Positions 26,211 through 36,396 of a DNA stretch of 51,390 bases are shown here, piece after piece; position 1 is the first letter of the stretch, and every line of letters begins with the position of its first letter. The DNA is taken from assembly GCF_000295955.2 (NCBI RefSeq), contig NZ_ALXE01000008.1, positions 1 through 51,390 of the forward strand. Direction: 5' to 3'. The notes under the pieces are model-generated. The model was not told the DNA's origin, searched no databases, and was given only the letters and a program-made list of their open reading frames with translations. A program made the translations under genes and the position numbers. Source of the stretch: Pantoea sp. A4 (GTDB lineage: Bacteria; Pseudomonadota; Gammaproteobacteria; Enterobacterales; Enterobacteriaceae).

Positions 26211-29200
26211 TTATACCGCTAGCGTTGCGGCATCTTTGTCAGCACCTGCGCCGTTACTGTCCCGCCACAATCTGGCATACAGGCCGTTGGCTTTCAGCAA
26301 TTCATCATGCGTACCGTATTCACTGATCTGGCCACGATCCAGCACCGCAATCGCATCGCAGCGGCAGGCGGTGGTGAGCCGGTGTGCCACGACCAGCGCA
26401 GTTCGCCCATGCTGATGGGCTCCGGTAATCAATGAATTCAGCACCGTCTCTTCGGAGGCGCGATCCAGCCGCGAGGTGGCTTCATCGAGCAGCATCACGT
26501 GTGCGTTTGCCAACTGCGCCCGCGCCAGAGCCAGTAGCTGGCGCTTACCGGCTGGTAAGTCGGCACCGCCATTGTTGACCGGTGTTGAGAAACCTTGCGG
26601 CAGGGCACGCACCGTATCCAGTAAGCCCGCCTGACGTGCGGCATTCTCTACCTCCGCGTTGCTGCTTTCTGGCCGCGCATAGCGAATGTTTCCGGCGATA
26701 TCACCGCTGAACAACGCGACCTCCTGCTCTACCAGCCCAATTTGGGCCCGGTAATCTGCCAGCGGCAGATCGCTAATGGCGCGTTCGCCAATGCGAATCT
26801 TGCCCTCGGTCAGTGGATAGAGGCCAGAAAGGAGCTTGATCAGGGTGGATTTCCCCGCACCGCTACGCCCGACAATCGCCACGACCGAACCGGCAGGTAT
26901 CGACAGATTCAACTGATTCAGTGCGGGCTCGCTGCTGCCAGGATAGTGATAGCTAATCTGTTCCAGTGTCAGCCCGCCTTGCAGAACGTGACTGCTCGCC
27001 TGCGGCGTAGGATCAAGGTTCTCTGTGCCTGGCGTTGCCAGCAGCTCATCAATATGGCGAGCACTGGCTGAAGCCTGCTGGTAGGAGTCCACGATACCCG
27101 AGAGCGTTTGCACCGGACCGTAAAACTGCCCCAACAGCAGGAAGAAGGCGGCCAGCACACCTGCGGTCATCTGCCCCTCGGCAACACGAGAAGCGCCAAC
27201 CAGCAGCACCGCTGCGTAAGCGGCTTCGGTACAGAAGGTGAGGAAAGGGAAGTAAACCGCGAGATACTTCTGTGCTTTCACTCGCGTAGCCCGGAAACGA
27301 TCGGAGAGGGTGCGCAGTTTTGCTGCTTCGGCCCCTTGTTGTCCGTGCGACTGCACCACGCGCAGGCCAGAAACTTTCTCCTGTAATGTGCTGTTAACTT
27401 TGCCGATTTCTACTCGTGCCTGCGCATACGCCGGTGAACTAAGGCGACGGTAGATCAGCGTCGCGATGATGACTACCGGGATGCCACCCAGCGCCACCAG
27501 CGCCAGCACCGGGTCGAGCCAGAACATCGCGACGGCAATCGCCACCATGGTGATCAGGCTGGTGGCAGTACCGGCAAGGCCATTCTGTAAAAAACGCGCC
27601 AGCGCGTCGACATCCACCGTCATGCGGGTCAGTCGGCTATCGACATTTTTCTCATGGTAGGGCAAACCGAGACGCAGTAACTGGCCGAAGCTGCGTAAAC
27701 GAACGGTGTGTTGCACGCTTTCGGCGGCGCGGGTTGAAACCACGGTTTGCAGTGAATAGCAGCACCAACTGACAACCATCAGGCCCAGTGCCAGCGCGGC
27801 ACAGCTGATGATAGTGGTGAGATCGCCCGCAGAGACGCCACTGTCGATGCCCCGTTTCAGCAGCAGCAGAACGCCAACGCTGGAAGCGGAATCCAGGGCG
27901 ATGAGCAGCGCAGCGACGATGAACATCCAGCTCACTGGCCGGAGCAGTGACGCAACGCGGCGGCCTTTGCCTGCCAGCGCAGCCTGCACTGCCGGTTCTG
28001 GCACTTCGCTCATGCGATTGCGAAAGCCCGTTGTTGCGGATGCCGTCTTTTCCTGCGCGGGTTGGGTTGCCGCCGTCGGCCACAGGTCGATAACGCTCTC
28101 CTGCGGCTTTTCGAGGAATTCACCGCTGCCCGACATCAGGGCACGGAATGTCGGACAGCGCTGTTCCAGCTCCGCCTGGCTGCCGATATCCACAATGCGC
28201 CCCTGCTCCAGTACCACAATTTTACTGGCCAGTTGCAGGGTTGAACGGCGGCGGGCAATCACCAGTAACATGTGCTGTTCATCGGCATAACGTCCCAGTG
28301 CTGCGTTGATTTCGGACTCGGTGCCAGCATCGACGGCGGAGGTGGTGTCATCCAGAATCAGCAGGTTAGGGGCAGTTAGCAGCGCCCGCGCCAGGGCAAT
28401 ACGCTGACGCTGCCCGCCGGAAAGATTACTGGCGCGCTCCGTCAGTGGCGTTTTGAACCCTTTCGGCAAGGCCGAGATAAACCCTGTTGCGCCCGCGGCA
28501 TCTGCTGCGGCCTGAATACTCTGTTCGGTGGCTTCGGGATGGCCATAGGCAATATTCTCTGCCACGGTCCCTGCAAACAGGAAGGTGTCTTCAAAGACCA
28601 CACCCACGCGACGGCGCAGGGCATCTAAACGCAGATCGGCCAGATTTTGCTGGCCCTGGTCAGTATCTAACAGCAGGCGTCCGCTGGTGGGATCGTAGAA
28701 ACGTGCCAGCAGCATCAACAGGGTGGATTTACCCGAACCGGAGGCACCCACCACGGCGAGGGTTTCGCCCGCCTGGATGGAGAACGAGACATCCTGCAAG
28801 ACCTCTTTTTTTCCGCCGCTGTAGTGGAAGCCCACCTGTTCCAGCGTCAGGCCGGTGACCTGACCGGCGACAGTTTGCGTGCCATCCTGCATTTGCGGTT
28901 GGGTATCGATCAGGGTGAAAACCCGTTCCACCGAAGCGCGGGTGCGTTGCACAATCACCAGATAGGAAGCCAGTACGCGGGTCGGACCGGTCAGCATGGC
29001 GAGGAAGCTGGCAAAGGCCACAAAGGTGCCGAGATCGATGCGCCCGTTCATGACGGACCAGCCGCCAAAGCTTAACAGGACGATCTGGCCCAGAATCGGC
29101 AGTGCCAGCATGGTTGCGCCCGGCATCGCCTGCGAAATTGCGGCACCGATGCGCACCCGCACAATGCGACGTGACTGACGATCGAGCCATTTCAGCTCGC

Positions 29201-29870
29201 GCAGTTCCGCCACGCAGGATTTCACAATGGAGATCTGTTGCAGCACCTCGCGCATGTGTTCGGTCATTTGCGCCAGATTGTCTGAGGCCTGGCCCATCTG
29301 GGCAAAGACCCGGCGACGGGCATGCAGCGCGGTATAGGCCAGTGCCGCGAGTACGGCAATCACGATCACCGTCATAGAAGGTGACATCCACAGCATGACA
29401 CCGAGGCCGACAACATAATAGGTCAGTACCGCCAGCGGGACCGGGCTCATCTGCATCATGATATGCATCTGTTGCAGATCGCTGTTGGTACGTGAGATCA
29501 CCTGGCCGGTGCGCAGGGCATCCTGACCGGCACCGTCGAGGTTTTGAATACTGTCAAAGGCGCGGCCACGCAGGGTGTGCTGCACCCAGAGCGACAGCTC
29601 TCCGGCATAGCCGCGACGCACATAGTTGCCGATAAAATCGAACAGGGCGATAAGCAGTAAGCCCGCCGCCAGCCACGGGAGTTGAGCAGGATTACCGGCC
29701 ATCGCATCGTTAACCGCCTGGCGTGTCAGGAGCGGCGTTAAGGCGGCGAAAAGAATCGTCGAGACGGAAGCCAGCACCACAATCAGGCTTAACTTCTTTC
29801 GTTCCCAGCAAACGCCAGCCAGGCGAACCATCCAGGAGCGCGTAGGCGGTTGAGATTGAGCAGTGGGCAT
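26211..29870 (-). CDS. iroC: ABC exporter IroC (salmochelin export), two fused halves
   Basis: This 1219-residue full-length ABC exporter has two membrane-domain plus ATPase halves in one chain. IroC exports glucosylated enterobactin across the inner membrane. Half 1: helices within about 25-310, Walker A GASGSGKS (375-382), LSGGQ (483-487), LLILDD (503-508). Half 2: helices within about 645-925, Walker A GRSGAGKST (1001-1009), signature LPAGK (1105-1109), LLDE (1127-1130). Half 1 has Asp508 for the catalytic Glu, Arg540 for the switch His and Glu427 for the Q-loop Gln. Half 2 keeps Q1049, E1130 and H1163 but has a changed signature. One composite site should therefore be degenerate and one active. 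A strong AGGAGG precedes the start. It lies downstream of iroB. Confidence 0.9.
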   Translation of the reverse strand: MPTAQSQPPTRSWMVRLAGVCWERKKLSLIVVLASVSTILFAALTPLLTRQAVNDAMAGNPAQLPWLAAGLLLIALFDFIGNYVRRGYAGELSLWVQHTLRGRAFDSIQNLDGAGQDALRTGQVISRTNSDLQQMHIMMQMSPVPLAVLTYYVVGLGVMLWMSPSMTVIVIAVLAALAYTALHARRRVFAQMGQASDNLAQMTEHMREVLQQISIVKSCVAELRELKWLDRQSRRIVRVRIGAAISQAMPGATMLALPILGQIVLLSFGGWSVMNGRIDLGTFVAFASFLAMLTGPTRVLASYLVIVQRTRASVERVFTLIDTQPQMQDGTQTVAGQVTGLTLEQVGFHYSGGKKEVLQDVSFSIQAGETLAVVGASGSGKSTLLMLLARFYDPTSGRLLLDTDQGQQNLADLRLDALRRRVGVVFEDTFLFAGTVAENIAYGHPEATEQSIQAAADAAGATGFISALPKGFKTPLTERASNLSGGQRQRIALARALLTAPNLLILDDTTSAVDAGTESEINAALGRYADEQHMLLVIARRRSTLQLASKIVVLEQGRIVDIGSQAELEQRCPTFRALMSGSGEFLEKPQESVIDLWPTAATQPAQEKTASATTGFRNRMSEVPEPAVQAALAGKGRRVASLLRPVSWMFIVAALLIALDSASSVGVLLLLKRGIDSGVSAGDLTTIISCAALALGLMVVSWCCYSLQTVVSTRAAESVQHTVRLRSFGQLLRLGLPYHEKNVDSRLTRMTVDVDALARFLQNGLAGTATSLITMVAIAVAMFWLDPVLALVALGGIPVVIIATLIYRRLSSPAYAQARVEIGKVNSTLQEKVSGLRVVQSHGQQGAEAAKLRTLSDRFRATRVKAQKYLAVYFPFLTFCTEAAYAAVLLVGASRVAEGQMTAGVLAAFFLLLGQFYGPVQTLSGIVDSYQQASASARHIDELLATPGTENLDPTPQASSHVLQGGLTLEQISYHYPGSSEPALNQLNLSIPAGSVVAIVGRSGAGKSTLIKLLSGLYPLTEGKIRIGERAISDLPLADYRAQIGLVEQEVALFSGDIAGNIRYARPESSNAEVENAARQAGLLDTVRALPQGFSTPVNNGGADLPAGKRQLLALARAQLANAHVMLLDEATSRLDRASEETVLNSLITGAHQHGRTALVVAHRLTTACRCDAIAVLDRGQISEYGTHDELLKANGLYARLWRDSNGAGADKDAATLAV

Positions 29871-29895
29871 TAAGCCTCCTTTTCTGCAAGCAAAC

Positions 29896-29919
29896 GATGC
29901 CTGCTAAGTCGCAGGCATC
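29896..29919 (-). promoter_or_regulatory. hairpin between iroB and iroC
   Basis: A perfect 9-bp stem (GATGCCTGC / GCAGGCATC) with a 6-base loop lies in the 119-base gap between the iroB stop and the iroC start. No T run follows on the transcribed strand. It may attenuate or stabilise rather than fully terminate. Confidence 0.4.
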
Positions 29920-29989
29920 AAGTTAAAAAGGTGAGGCGCAGGCAGGCGGTGAGTTCCTTTCCCGCTACAGCGCTGCGCTATCACGGGTC

Positions 29990-31099
29990 TTACTTCACCA
30001 GGGCAACCAACTGTTCGGCGACTTTGGCTGGCGTAGCCTGTGCCGCCATCTCTGCCGCCACCTGCTGTGAGGAGGTGCGCAGCGCATCGCTACTCAGGAA
30101 GCTGTTGATCAAATCACTGGTTAACCCCTGTTCTCCCGGCACGATGCCGCAGCCGCGATCAACCACCGCCTGGGCATTTACCGGACGGTCTGCTCCCTGG
30201 CCAAAGACGATCTGAGGAATGCCAGCATGCAGCGCCGTGAGCGTATTGCCCGCCCCGCCGTGATGGATAAAGCCATCTGCGCCGTTGAGGAAGGCACCCA
30301 TAGGGATCCAGTCCACCAACCGCACATTGGTGGGCAGGTTTCTCAGTTCCGCTCGTGCATTGGCATTAAGGTGCAGGATGATTTCGGCATCCACTTCGTG
30401 CGCCGAATCCATGACCCAGGAGATCAGGTCCAGCCCGTCTACCATGGGTTTGACGGTGCCGAGGCTCACCAGCAGGCGCTTTTGTCCGGGCGTCCGGTCC
30501 CACCATTTTTCCCATACGGCACCGCCGTTGTAGGGCACGTACTGCATCGGGATAATCGGCTCGCCGTCATTTTCCGTGATGCTCATGCTAGGGGGCGTTA
30601 CATCAATCCACGCCAGATCGCGCGGTGTTTCCGTCACGCCATGGCGTGCATAGGCATCAGAGAGGGATTTGGTCACCCCTTTCACGTGCCAGGGTTTATG
30701 GGCAAAACCCACGGTTTGCATGACGACGGGAATGTTGTATTTCGCCGCAATCAGGGGACCAACGACACCCAATGGCGGATAGACGATGAGATCGGGCTTC
30801 CACTCACCGGCAAAATCCATCAGCCGGTCAGCCATCTCCTCACTAAAAAAGGAGAAATTGCCCATCTTAGTCCCGACGTTTTTTTCCTTACGCAGGTTTT
30901 CGCGACGGCGATAGTCCGCTTCTGAGTCGAAGCCGGGTGCCGCATCAAACGTGACCAGGCCCGCTTCAGCCGCTTTTTGGGCGAACTTTCCGGCGCTGGC
31001 AATAACCACTTCATGCCCGTTGGCGCGAAAGCCTTGGGCGAGGGAGAGCACAGGGTACAACAGACCATAAAGGGGTGGGCCTACAAACAGAATACGCAT
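29990..31099 (-). CDS. iroB: enterobactin C-glucosyltransferase IroB
   Basis: IroB attaches glucose from UDP-glucose to the catechol rings of enterobactin through C-C bonds, making salmochelins that evade lipocalin-2. The 369-residue GT-B protein closely matches Salmonella/E. coli IroB throughout: MRILFVGPPLYGLLYPVLSL at the start, MGNFSFFSEEMAD, WIDVTPPSMS, the LLVSLGTVKPMVDGLDLI region, and the donor-site FIHHGGAGNTLTALHAGIPQ with FGQGADRPVNA near residues 280-310. GGAGAGGG lies about eight bases before the ATG. It heads the minus-strand pair iroB-iroC. It implies that the cell makes or takes up enterobactin, whose synthesis genes are not in the window. Confidence 0.95.
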   Translation of the reverse strand: MRILFVGPPLYGLLYPVLSLAQGFRANGHEVVIASAGKFAQKAAEAGLVTFDAAPGFDSEADYRRRENLRKEKNVGTKMGNFSFFSEEMADRLMDFAGEWKPDLIVYPPLGVVGPLIAAKYNIPVVMQTVGFAHKPWHVKGVTKSLSDAYARHGVTETPRDLAWIDVTPPSMSITENDGEPIIPMQYVPYNGGAVWEKWWDRTPGQKRLLVSLGTVKPMVDGLDLISWVMDSAHEVDAEIILHLNANARAELRNLPTNVRLVDWIPMGAFLNGADGFIHHGGAGNTLTALHAGIPQIVFGQGADRPVNAQAVVDRGCGIVPGEQGLTSDLINSFLSSDALRTSSQQVAAEMAAQATPAKVAEQLVALVK

Positions 31100-31832
31100 G
31101 AGAAAATCCCTCTCCTGCCATAAGTGATGAAACCCCCTGTTCCAGACGAATAAGGGATCCCCTGTCGGGCGACCATATGGAGCTTATCGGTGCTGTATCC
31201 TCTGTAAGGTGCTGGGATATTGTATTCAGAACCTGATCGCCGTTATTAACGTAAGCTATTTATTCCATTGTCGGATGTGCGTAACAAATATAAAAGACAG
31301 CACTTTCCTGTGAATGATGTGTGCTACACCTCCGCCAGGAAATAACGGTACAAATTATATTGTTATATATTTTAGGAATTTCCTCAGGTTATACGCTGTA
31401 GAGATCTAATATCTACATGCCACCCTTTTTGCATGAATAATCCTGTGATATAGCGCATCCCCTCTGTTACAGGAACAGAAGTTTACGATGGATATAGTTA
31501 CGGTAAAGAATAACTCACGCTCTTAGTATTTCAGCACGCAGCAGTGCTGCGATTAACCTGAAAGGGAATCGAATGAGAGTTATATGCCTGAAGCCCGGCA
31601 TTGAGCTTCGATAAATACGCTAGCACAGGAAATGATGAGGTGTAAAATATATATTAATAGTTGTAATGTAACATTTGTAAATTAACCCATGTAATTACTC
31701 TGGTTACTCAGTAGTGCTATTTATTTTGTGGTTTTTATCATTTCTGGAATTATTTGAATTTCTGATATAGTTTATTATCCATTGATCAAATCATTACAGA
31801 AATAACCCTGTTTATATTATGGATTGCCAGAA
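31100..31832. other. A/T-rich intergenic region between divergent iroB and iroD
   Basis: These 733 bases hold no gene that I can support. The half nearer iroD is strikingly richer in A/T than the surrounding DNA. It must contain the promoters of both iroB (minus) and iroD (plus). I found no convincing Fur box: the best candidate (about 31765-31781, ending ATTATC) matches only about 10 of 19 positions. A small 6-bp hairpin lies at 31532-31549 and a short palindrome (AATGTAACATT) near 31665. Confidence 0.5.
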
Positions 31833-33080
31833 ATGAGAAACGCGCCACTTTTATCTTCCCACGATGCCACCGCACGCATTTGTCAGCAACTGGCCGCGCG
31901 AAGCGTAAACGACGTTGTTCAGTTTTGGCAGGATGTCGCGCAGGTGGACGTGCCGTTAATCGCCGCTAACGGCCCCACAGAGGAGGTGCGTGAGGTCACA
32001 TTTCTCTGGCGATCCGCCGCGTCGCTACAGGGGGTTTATGTTTTTTTAAATCGCATCACTGACAAACAGCAGGTGGCCAGGGGCATGATGTCGCAGATCC
32101 CCGGCAGCGATATCTGGACGCTGACGCTGCATCTCCCGGCAACCTATCGTGGCACTTATACCCTGACAGAGATCCCACTCGGTACGGAAGCAGACGTGAT
32201 TGCCCAGTTGGGTGGGCGGCATACGCCGTTTGTTGGTCAGTTTGATCCCCTGAATAAACGGGCGCATATCAACGTACGGGGTCAGGCGCAGGAGTCTATT
32301 CTGGCGCTGGATCGCGCACCGGAGCAGGCTGAATGGCACGATGCACCGAATGCTCATCGCGGTATGTTGGTGACCTCCTGGCAGCAGGTGGCCGGGAAGC
32401 AGCGGCGCGTACGCCTGTATTTACCGGATGTCGCCAGTTCAACCCCGCTGGGGTTGCTGGTGCTGACCGACAGTGAAAAATGGATTGATCACGTGGGCGT
32501 GTTGGGGGCGCTGGATAGCGCATACGACAGTGGCCGTATCGGTGCCACAGCCGTGCTGGGGATTGATAATCTGGATGATAGCGATCGTGCCACCCTGCTC
32601 GGCGGCGATCCTGCGCTGGTACGGGAGATTGCACAGCGTCTGATACCCCAGGTGTGGGGCGATCATCCCGATCGTCGCTGGGCAGGGCGCAGTAAAACGA
32701 TCCTTGCGGGGCAGAGCCTCGGTGGTGTCACTGCGCTGTTGGCCGCCCTGTATGCGCCAGAGGTGTTTGGTTGTGTGCTCAGCCACTCTCCTTCGCTGTG
32801 GTGGACGCCAGACAAGGGGCGGCGACCGCTGATGTTCAGCGAGAAAGACGCGTCATGGGTGAGCGAACATGTGCTGGCGAGGGTGCCACAGACGGTACGA
32901 GTCCAGCTGTGCGTAGGATCACTGGAAGGCGTGATGGTGCCGCATGTTGAGCAACTCTATCAACGGCTGCAAGCGGCAGGCGTGGAGAGTGATTTGACGA
33001 TTTACACCGGCGGGCATGATTTTGCCTGGTGGCGTGGCGCACTGCTGGACGGGCTGGCAGCGTTAGAAAAATCGCTTTAA
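31833..33080 (+). CDS. iroD: cytoplasmic ferric-salmochelin/enterobactin esterase IroD
   Basis: IroD, a relative of Fes, hydrolyses imported ferric (gluco)enterobactin to free iron. The 415-residue protein (E. coli IroD about 409) has an N-terminal Fes-like domain (about 1-175, with EVTFLWRSAASLQGVY) and a C-terminal alpha/beta hydrolase. The nucleophile Ser295 lies in AGQSLGG and His395 in GGHDFAWWR, with VLSHSPSLWWTPD between them. The usual PDGE near the strand before the active site reads TDSE here. The ATG at 31833 is preferred over an in-frame TTG nine bases earlier; the Shine-Dalgarno sequence is weak for both. It is separated from the other iro genes and convergent with gppA. Confidence 0.92.
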   Translation: MRNAPLLSSHDATARICQQLAARSVNDVVQFWQDVAQVDVPLIAANGPTEEVREVTFLWRSAASLQGVYVFLNRITDKQQVARGMMSQIPGSDIWTLTLHLPATYRGTYTLTEIPLGTEADVIAQLGGRHTPFVGQFDPLNKRAHINVRGQAQESILALDRAPEQAEWHDAPNAHRGMLVTSWQQVAGKQRRVRLYLPDVASSTPLGLLVLTDSEKWIDHVGVLGALDSAYDSGRIGATAVLGIDNLDDSDRATLLGGDPALVREIAQRLIPQVWGDHPDRRWAGRSKTILAGQSLGGVTALLAALYAPEVFGCVLSHSPSLWWTPDKGRRPLMFSEKDASWVSEHVLARVPQTVRVQLCVGSLEGVMVPHVEQLYQRLQAAGVESDLTIYTGGHDFAWWRGALLDGLAALEKSL

Positions 33081-33111
33081 GCCCGACCACAGTTCACTTT
33101 GCTGCGACGGT

Positions 33112-34596
33112 TCAGGAAATGGTCAGTAACCAGTGTACATAGGACTGGTAGTGACTCTCCTGGTCCAGCAGCTCTGCCCGCAGCGGATGTGCTTCCAGCC
33201 AGCCAGCCGGTAATGTGACGTGTAGCGTTTCATCATCGGCGTTGAGGCGAACGGCGGGTAGCGTATCGTCGCGACGGCGGCTGGAGAAAATAATCGCCAG
33301 TCGAAGTAGGCGGCATAAACGTTCTGCCTGACGTGGCGGCAACGCATTTTGCTGAGTGAGTAGCGCCAGGTCGATATTGCCGCTTTGGTTTTGCAGCAGA
33401 CAGGCGAGCAGTTTTTTCTGTGCGGGAGTAAAACCAGGCAAATCGAGATAGCGAATCAGATAGGCGGCGTGCTGAGGGGCTTGGCGGAAATCAACGCTCA
33501 GGCCAATTTCGTGCAACATACAGGCGCTGAGAAGCAGATCCCGACATCGACGATCCAGCTTCCACGGCGTACTCACCTGGCGGAAAAAGCTCTCTGCCAA
33601 TTGGTGAACGCGTGAAGCTTGCTCGCTATCGATGCTGAACCGGCGCTGGACGTTAGCTAACGTACGGCTACGGATATCGCGATCGATAGGGAGATGCAAC
33701 ATGCCGTAAACCAGCCCTTCACGCAGCGCTCCACCGGCGAGCGTCATGCTCTCGATGTTCAGCTCCTGGAAAATGGCGATCAGAATCGACAGCCCGCTCG
33801 GGAACACCAGCGCACGCTCTAATGTCAGCCCTTCAATTTCCAGCTCTTCCAGTTTGCCGCATTGAATCGCACGTTGCTTCAGCTGTTGCAGCTTGCTCAA
33901 CGTAATGCGTTCGTCCATGCCCTGTGCAACCATGATCTCTTGCAGTGCCTGGACGGTGCCGGATGCACCCACGCACACATCCCAGTGCTGCTCACGCAAG
34001 CGCGAGACGACCGGGGCAATCATCGCCCGTGCGGCCTCTTCTGCCTGGGCAAAATTCTCTTTTGCCAGATGGCGATCGCTAAAGTAGCGTTCCAGCCAGG
34101 TGACACAGCCCATGGAAAGGCTAAACAGCACCGAGGCGTGGGCACCATCTCCCGTTGCCAGTTCTGTACTGCCTCCGCCGATATCCACCACCAGGCGTTT
34201 ATCGGAACCGCCGGTTGTGTGGGCTACGCCCTGATAAATCAGGCGAGCTTCTTCCTCACCGCTGATGACGTTAATGTCACAGCCAAGAATTTCTCGTGCG
34301 GCACTGAGGAAAGTTTCGGCGTTGGTTGCCAGTCGCAGTGTGGCGGTTGCCACCACGCGAATCTGTTCTGGGGGAATATCTTGCAACTGCTCAGAAAACA
34401 GCCGTAAACATTGCCAGCCGCGCGCCATTGCTTCCGCAGAGAGCTGACTACTCTTATCCAGACCGGCCGCCAGGCGAACTTTACGTTTAATTCGCGCGAC
34501 AGTCTGGATACTTCCGGACACTTCGCGCACCACCAACATATGAAAGCTGTTTGAGCCTAAATCAATCGCAGCATAAAGTGACGATGCGCTTAGCAT
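33112..34596 (-). CDS. gppA: guanosine pentaphosphate phosphohydrolase / exopolyphosphatase GppA
   Basis: GppA converts pppGpp to ppGpp and belongs to the Ppx/GppA phosphatases of the actin-like ATPase fold. From the chosen ATG it has 494 residues, the same as E. coli. Motifs: [14 protein letters not shown] at the start, [11 protein letters not shown] (about 126), [11 protein letters not shown] (about 145) and [12 protein letters not shown] (about 220). An open frame runs 69 bases further upstream into rhlB; the start [14 protein letters not shown] is chosen by homology. It lies seven bases after rhlB, so the two form one transcript as in E. coli. Confidence 0.95.
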   Translation of the reverse strand: MLSASSLYAAIDLGSNSFHMLVVREVSGSIQTVARIKRKVRLAAGLDKSSQLSAEAMARGWQCLRLFSEQLQDIPPEQIRVVATATLRLATNAETFLSAAREILGCDINVISGEEEARLIYQGVAHTTGGSDKRLVVDIGGGSTELATGDGAHASVLFSLSMGCVTWLERYFSDRHLAKENFAQAEEAARAMIAPVVSRLREQHWDVCVGASGTVQALQEIMVAQGMDERITLSKLQQLKQRAIQCGKLEELEIEGLTLERALVFPSGLSILIAIFQELNIESMTLAGGALREGLVYGMLHLPIDRDIRSRTLANVQRRFSIDSEQASRVHQLAESFFRQVSTPWKLDRRCRDLLLSACMLHEIGLSVDFRQAPQHAAYLIRYLDLPGFTPAQKKLLACLLQNQSGNIDLALLTQQNALPPRQAERLCRLLRLAIIFSSRRRDDTLPAVRLNADDETLHVTLPAGWLEAHPLRAELLDQESHYQSYVHWLLTIS

Positions 34597-34603
34597 AGTA
34601 GAG

Positions 34604-35893
34604 TTAACTCGGGCGTTTACGGTTATTGTTGCGCGGAGCTCCGCGACGGTTCGCGTTATTACCACTACGGCGTGGGCCGTTAGAGCGGTTACGCGTCAGG
34701 CGTTTCGGTGGCGGCAGATCGCTCATCAGAGCATCACTGTTGTACTTGCTCACCGGAATGCTGTGCCCGATATACTCTTCAATGGCTGGCAGATTCAGCG
34801 CGTACTCTTCACACGCAAGGCTGATTGAGTGACCACTTGCCCCGGCGCGGCCGGTACGTCCGATACGGTGAACGTAATCTTCACGGTCATCCGGCAGGTC
34901 GTAGTTGAAGACGTGTGTTACCGCAGGAATATGCAGACCACGTGCCGCGACATCGGTTGCGACCAGAATATCCACATCACCTTTGGTGAAGTCATCAAGG
35001 ATGCGCAGGCGTTTCTTCTGAGCGACGTCCCCGGTCAGTAACCCGACGCGGTGACCATCAGCGGCCAGGTGGCCCCAGATATCTTCACAGCGGTGTTTGG
35101 TGTTAGCGAACACGATTGCGCGATCTGGCCACTCTTCTTCCAACAGGGTCTGTAACAGACGCATTTTCTCTTCATTGGAAGGGTAGAACAGCTCTTCTTT
35201 GATGCGGTGGCCGGTTTTCTGCTCAGGCTCCACTTCCACATACTCGGCGTTGTTCATGTGCTCGAACGCCAGTTCGCGTACACGCCAGGAGAGGGTGGCA
35301 GAGAACAACATGCTGAGACGCTGTGTTGCCGGCGGCATGCGGCGGAACAACCAACGGATATCTTTAATGAAACCGAGATCGAACATGCGATCGGCTTCAT
35401 CTAATACGATGACCTGAATGGCACCGAGGTTGATGTGATTCTGCTTGGCGTAATCAATCAGACGTCCGGTGGTGCCCACCAGAATATCTACGCCACTTTC
35501 GAGCACTTTAAGCTGTTTGTCATAGCCATCGCCACCATAAGCGAGGCCGAGTTTCAGCCCGGTAGCTTGCGCCAGCGGTTCTGCATCAGCATGGATCTGC
35601 ACCGCGAGTTCGCGGGTTGGAGCCATAATTAAAGCGCGTGGCTGGTTCACCTGACGCCCTTCAGGCGCAGGATGAGAGAGAAGATGATGAAACGTTGACG
35701 TCAAAAACGCCATCGTTTTCCCGGTACCGGTTTGCGCCTGACCCGCAACGTCACGCGCAGCAAGCGTGATTGGCAGTGCTAACGCCTGAATAGGCGTACA
35801 GTTATGAAATCCTTTTTTATCAAGGGCTTCCACTACTTTTGCGTGCAGGGCGAAGTCGGAAAACTTCTGTTCGGTTAAGTGTGTTTTGCTCAT
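34604..35893 (-). CDS. rhlB: DEAD-box RNA helicase RhlB
   Basis: RhlB unwinds structured RNA in the RNA degradosome. The 429-residue protein shows the complete DEAD-box set: AQTGTGKT (Walker A, about 53-60), PTRELA, GTTGRL, DEAD (about 165), SAT, TDVAARG and [11 protein letters not shown] basic Arg/Asn-rich tail (about 395-429) matches the segment that binds RNase E and RNA. It is transcribed divergently from trxA across a 117-base promoter region. Confidence 0.96.
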   Translation of the reverse strand: MSKTHLTEQKFSDFALHAKVVEALDKKGFHNCTPIQALALPITLAARDVAGQAQTGTGKTMAFLTSTFHHLLSHPAPEGRQVNQPRALIMAPTRELAVQIHADAEPLAQATGLKLGLAYGGDGYDKQLKVLESGVDILVGTTGRLIDYAKQNHINLGAIQVIVLDEADRMFDLGFIKDIRWLFRRMPPATQRLSMLFSATLSWRVRELAFEHMNNAEYVEVEPEQKTGHRIKEELFYPSNEEKMRLLQTLLEEEWPDRAIVFANTKHRCEDIWGHLAADGHRVGLLTGDVAQKKRLRILDDFTKGDVDILVATDVAARGLHIPAVTHVFNYDLPDDREDYVHRIGRTGRAGASGHSISLACEEYALNLPAIEEYIGHSIPVSKYNSDALMSDLPPPKRLTRNRSNGPRRSGNNANRRGAPRNNNRKRPS

Positions 35894-36010
35894 AGTGTGG
35901 TAGAATATCAGCTTAGTATCGCTTTACGAAAGCGTATCCAATGAAATAAAGTCAAGCAACGTTGGTAAAATTTACGCCAATTCGCCAGGCATAATCTTGT
36001 GGAGTTAAAC

Positions 36011-36343
36011 ATGAGCAGCGATAAAATTGTTCACCTGTCCGATGACCGCTTCGAAGCCGAAGTTCTGAAAGCTGACGGTGTAACACTGGTCGACTTCTGG
36101 GCTGAGTGGTGTGGTCCTTGCAAAATGATCGCCCCTATCCTTGATGAAGTTGCTGAAGAGTACGAAGGTAAGCTTTCTGTTGCTAAGCTGAACATCGATG
36201 AGAACCCGGCAACTGCACCTAAGTACGGCATCCGTGGTATTCCTACCCTGCTGCTGTTCAAAGGCGGTGAAGTCATCGCAACTAAAGTAGGCGCCCTGTC
36301 TAAAGGCCAGCTGAAAGATTTCCTGAACGCCAACCTGGCTTAA
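36011..36343 (+). CDS. trxA: thioredoxin 1 TrxA
   Basis: This small cytoplasmic disulfide reductase has 110 residues with the active site WCGPC (about 33-37) and the cis-Pro in GIPTLLLF. It differs from the 109-residue E. coli protein by one extra Ser at the N-terminus. The ATG follows GGAG by six bases; a longer frame starting at 35999 is not supported. The rhlB-trxA-rho neighbourhood is as in E. coli. Confidence 0.97.
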   Translation: MSSDKIVHLSDDRFEAEVLKADGVTLVDFWAEWCGPCKMIAPILDEVAEEYEGKLSVAKLNIDENPATAPKYGIRGIPTLLLFKGGEVIATKVGALSKGQLKDFLNANLA

Positions 36344-36354
36344 TCTGCCGGGCT

Positions 36355-36396
36355 AACGTCTGGTGATAGCGATTTTTTTCGCCATCACTAGACGTT
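36355..36396 (+). terminator. long hairpin after trxA
   Basis: Arms of 18 bases pair almost completely (AACGTCT with AGACGTT at the base, GTGAT with ATCAC in the middle, GCGA with TCGC at the top), with one mismatch and one G-T pair. The loop is a T run. It starts 11 bases after the trxA stop. It is probably a transcription end or 3' stabiliser, though the T run is in the loop rather than after the stem. Confidence 0.5.

Noticed and set aside
31740..31800. Possible Fur boxes before iroD
   Set aside because: The best alignments reach only about 10 of 19 consensus positions, which chance can give in A/T-rich DNA.
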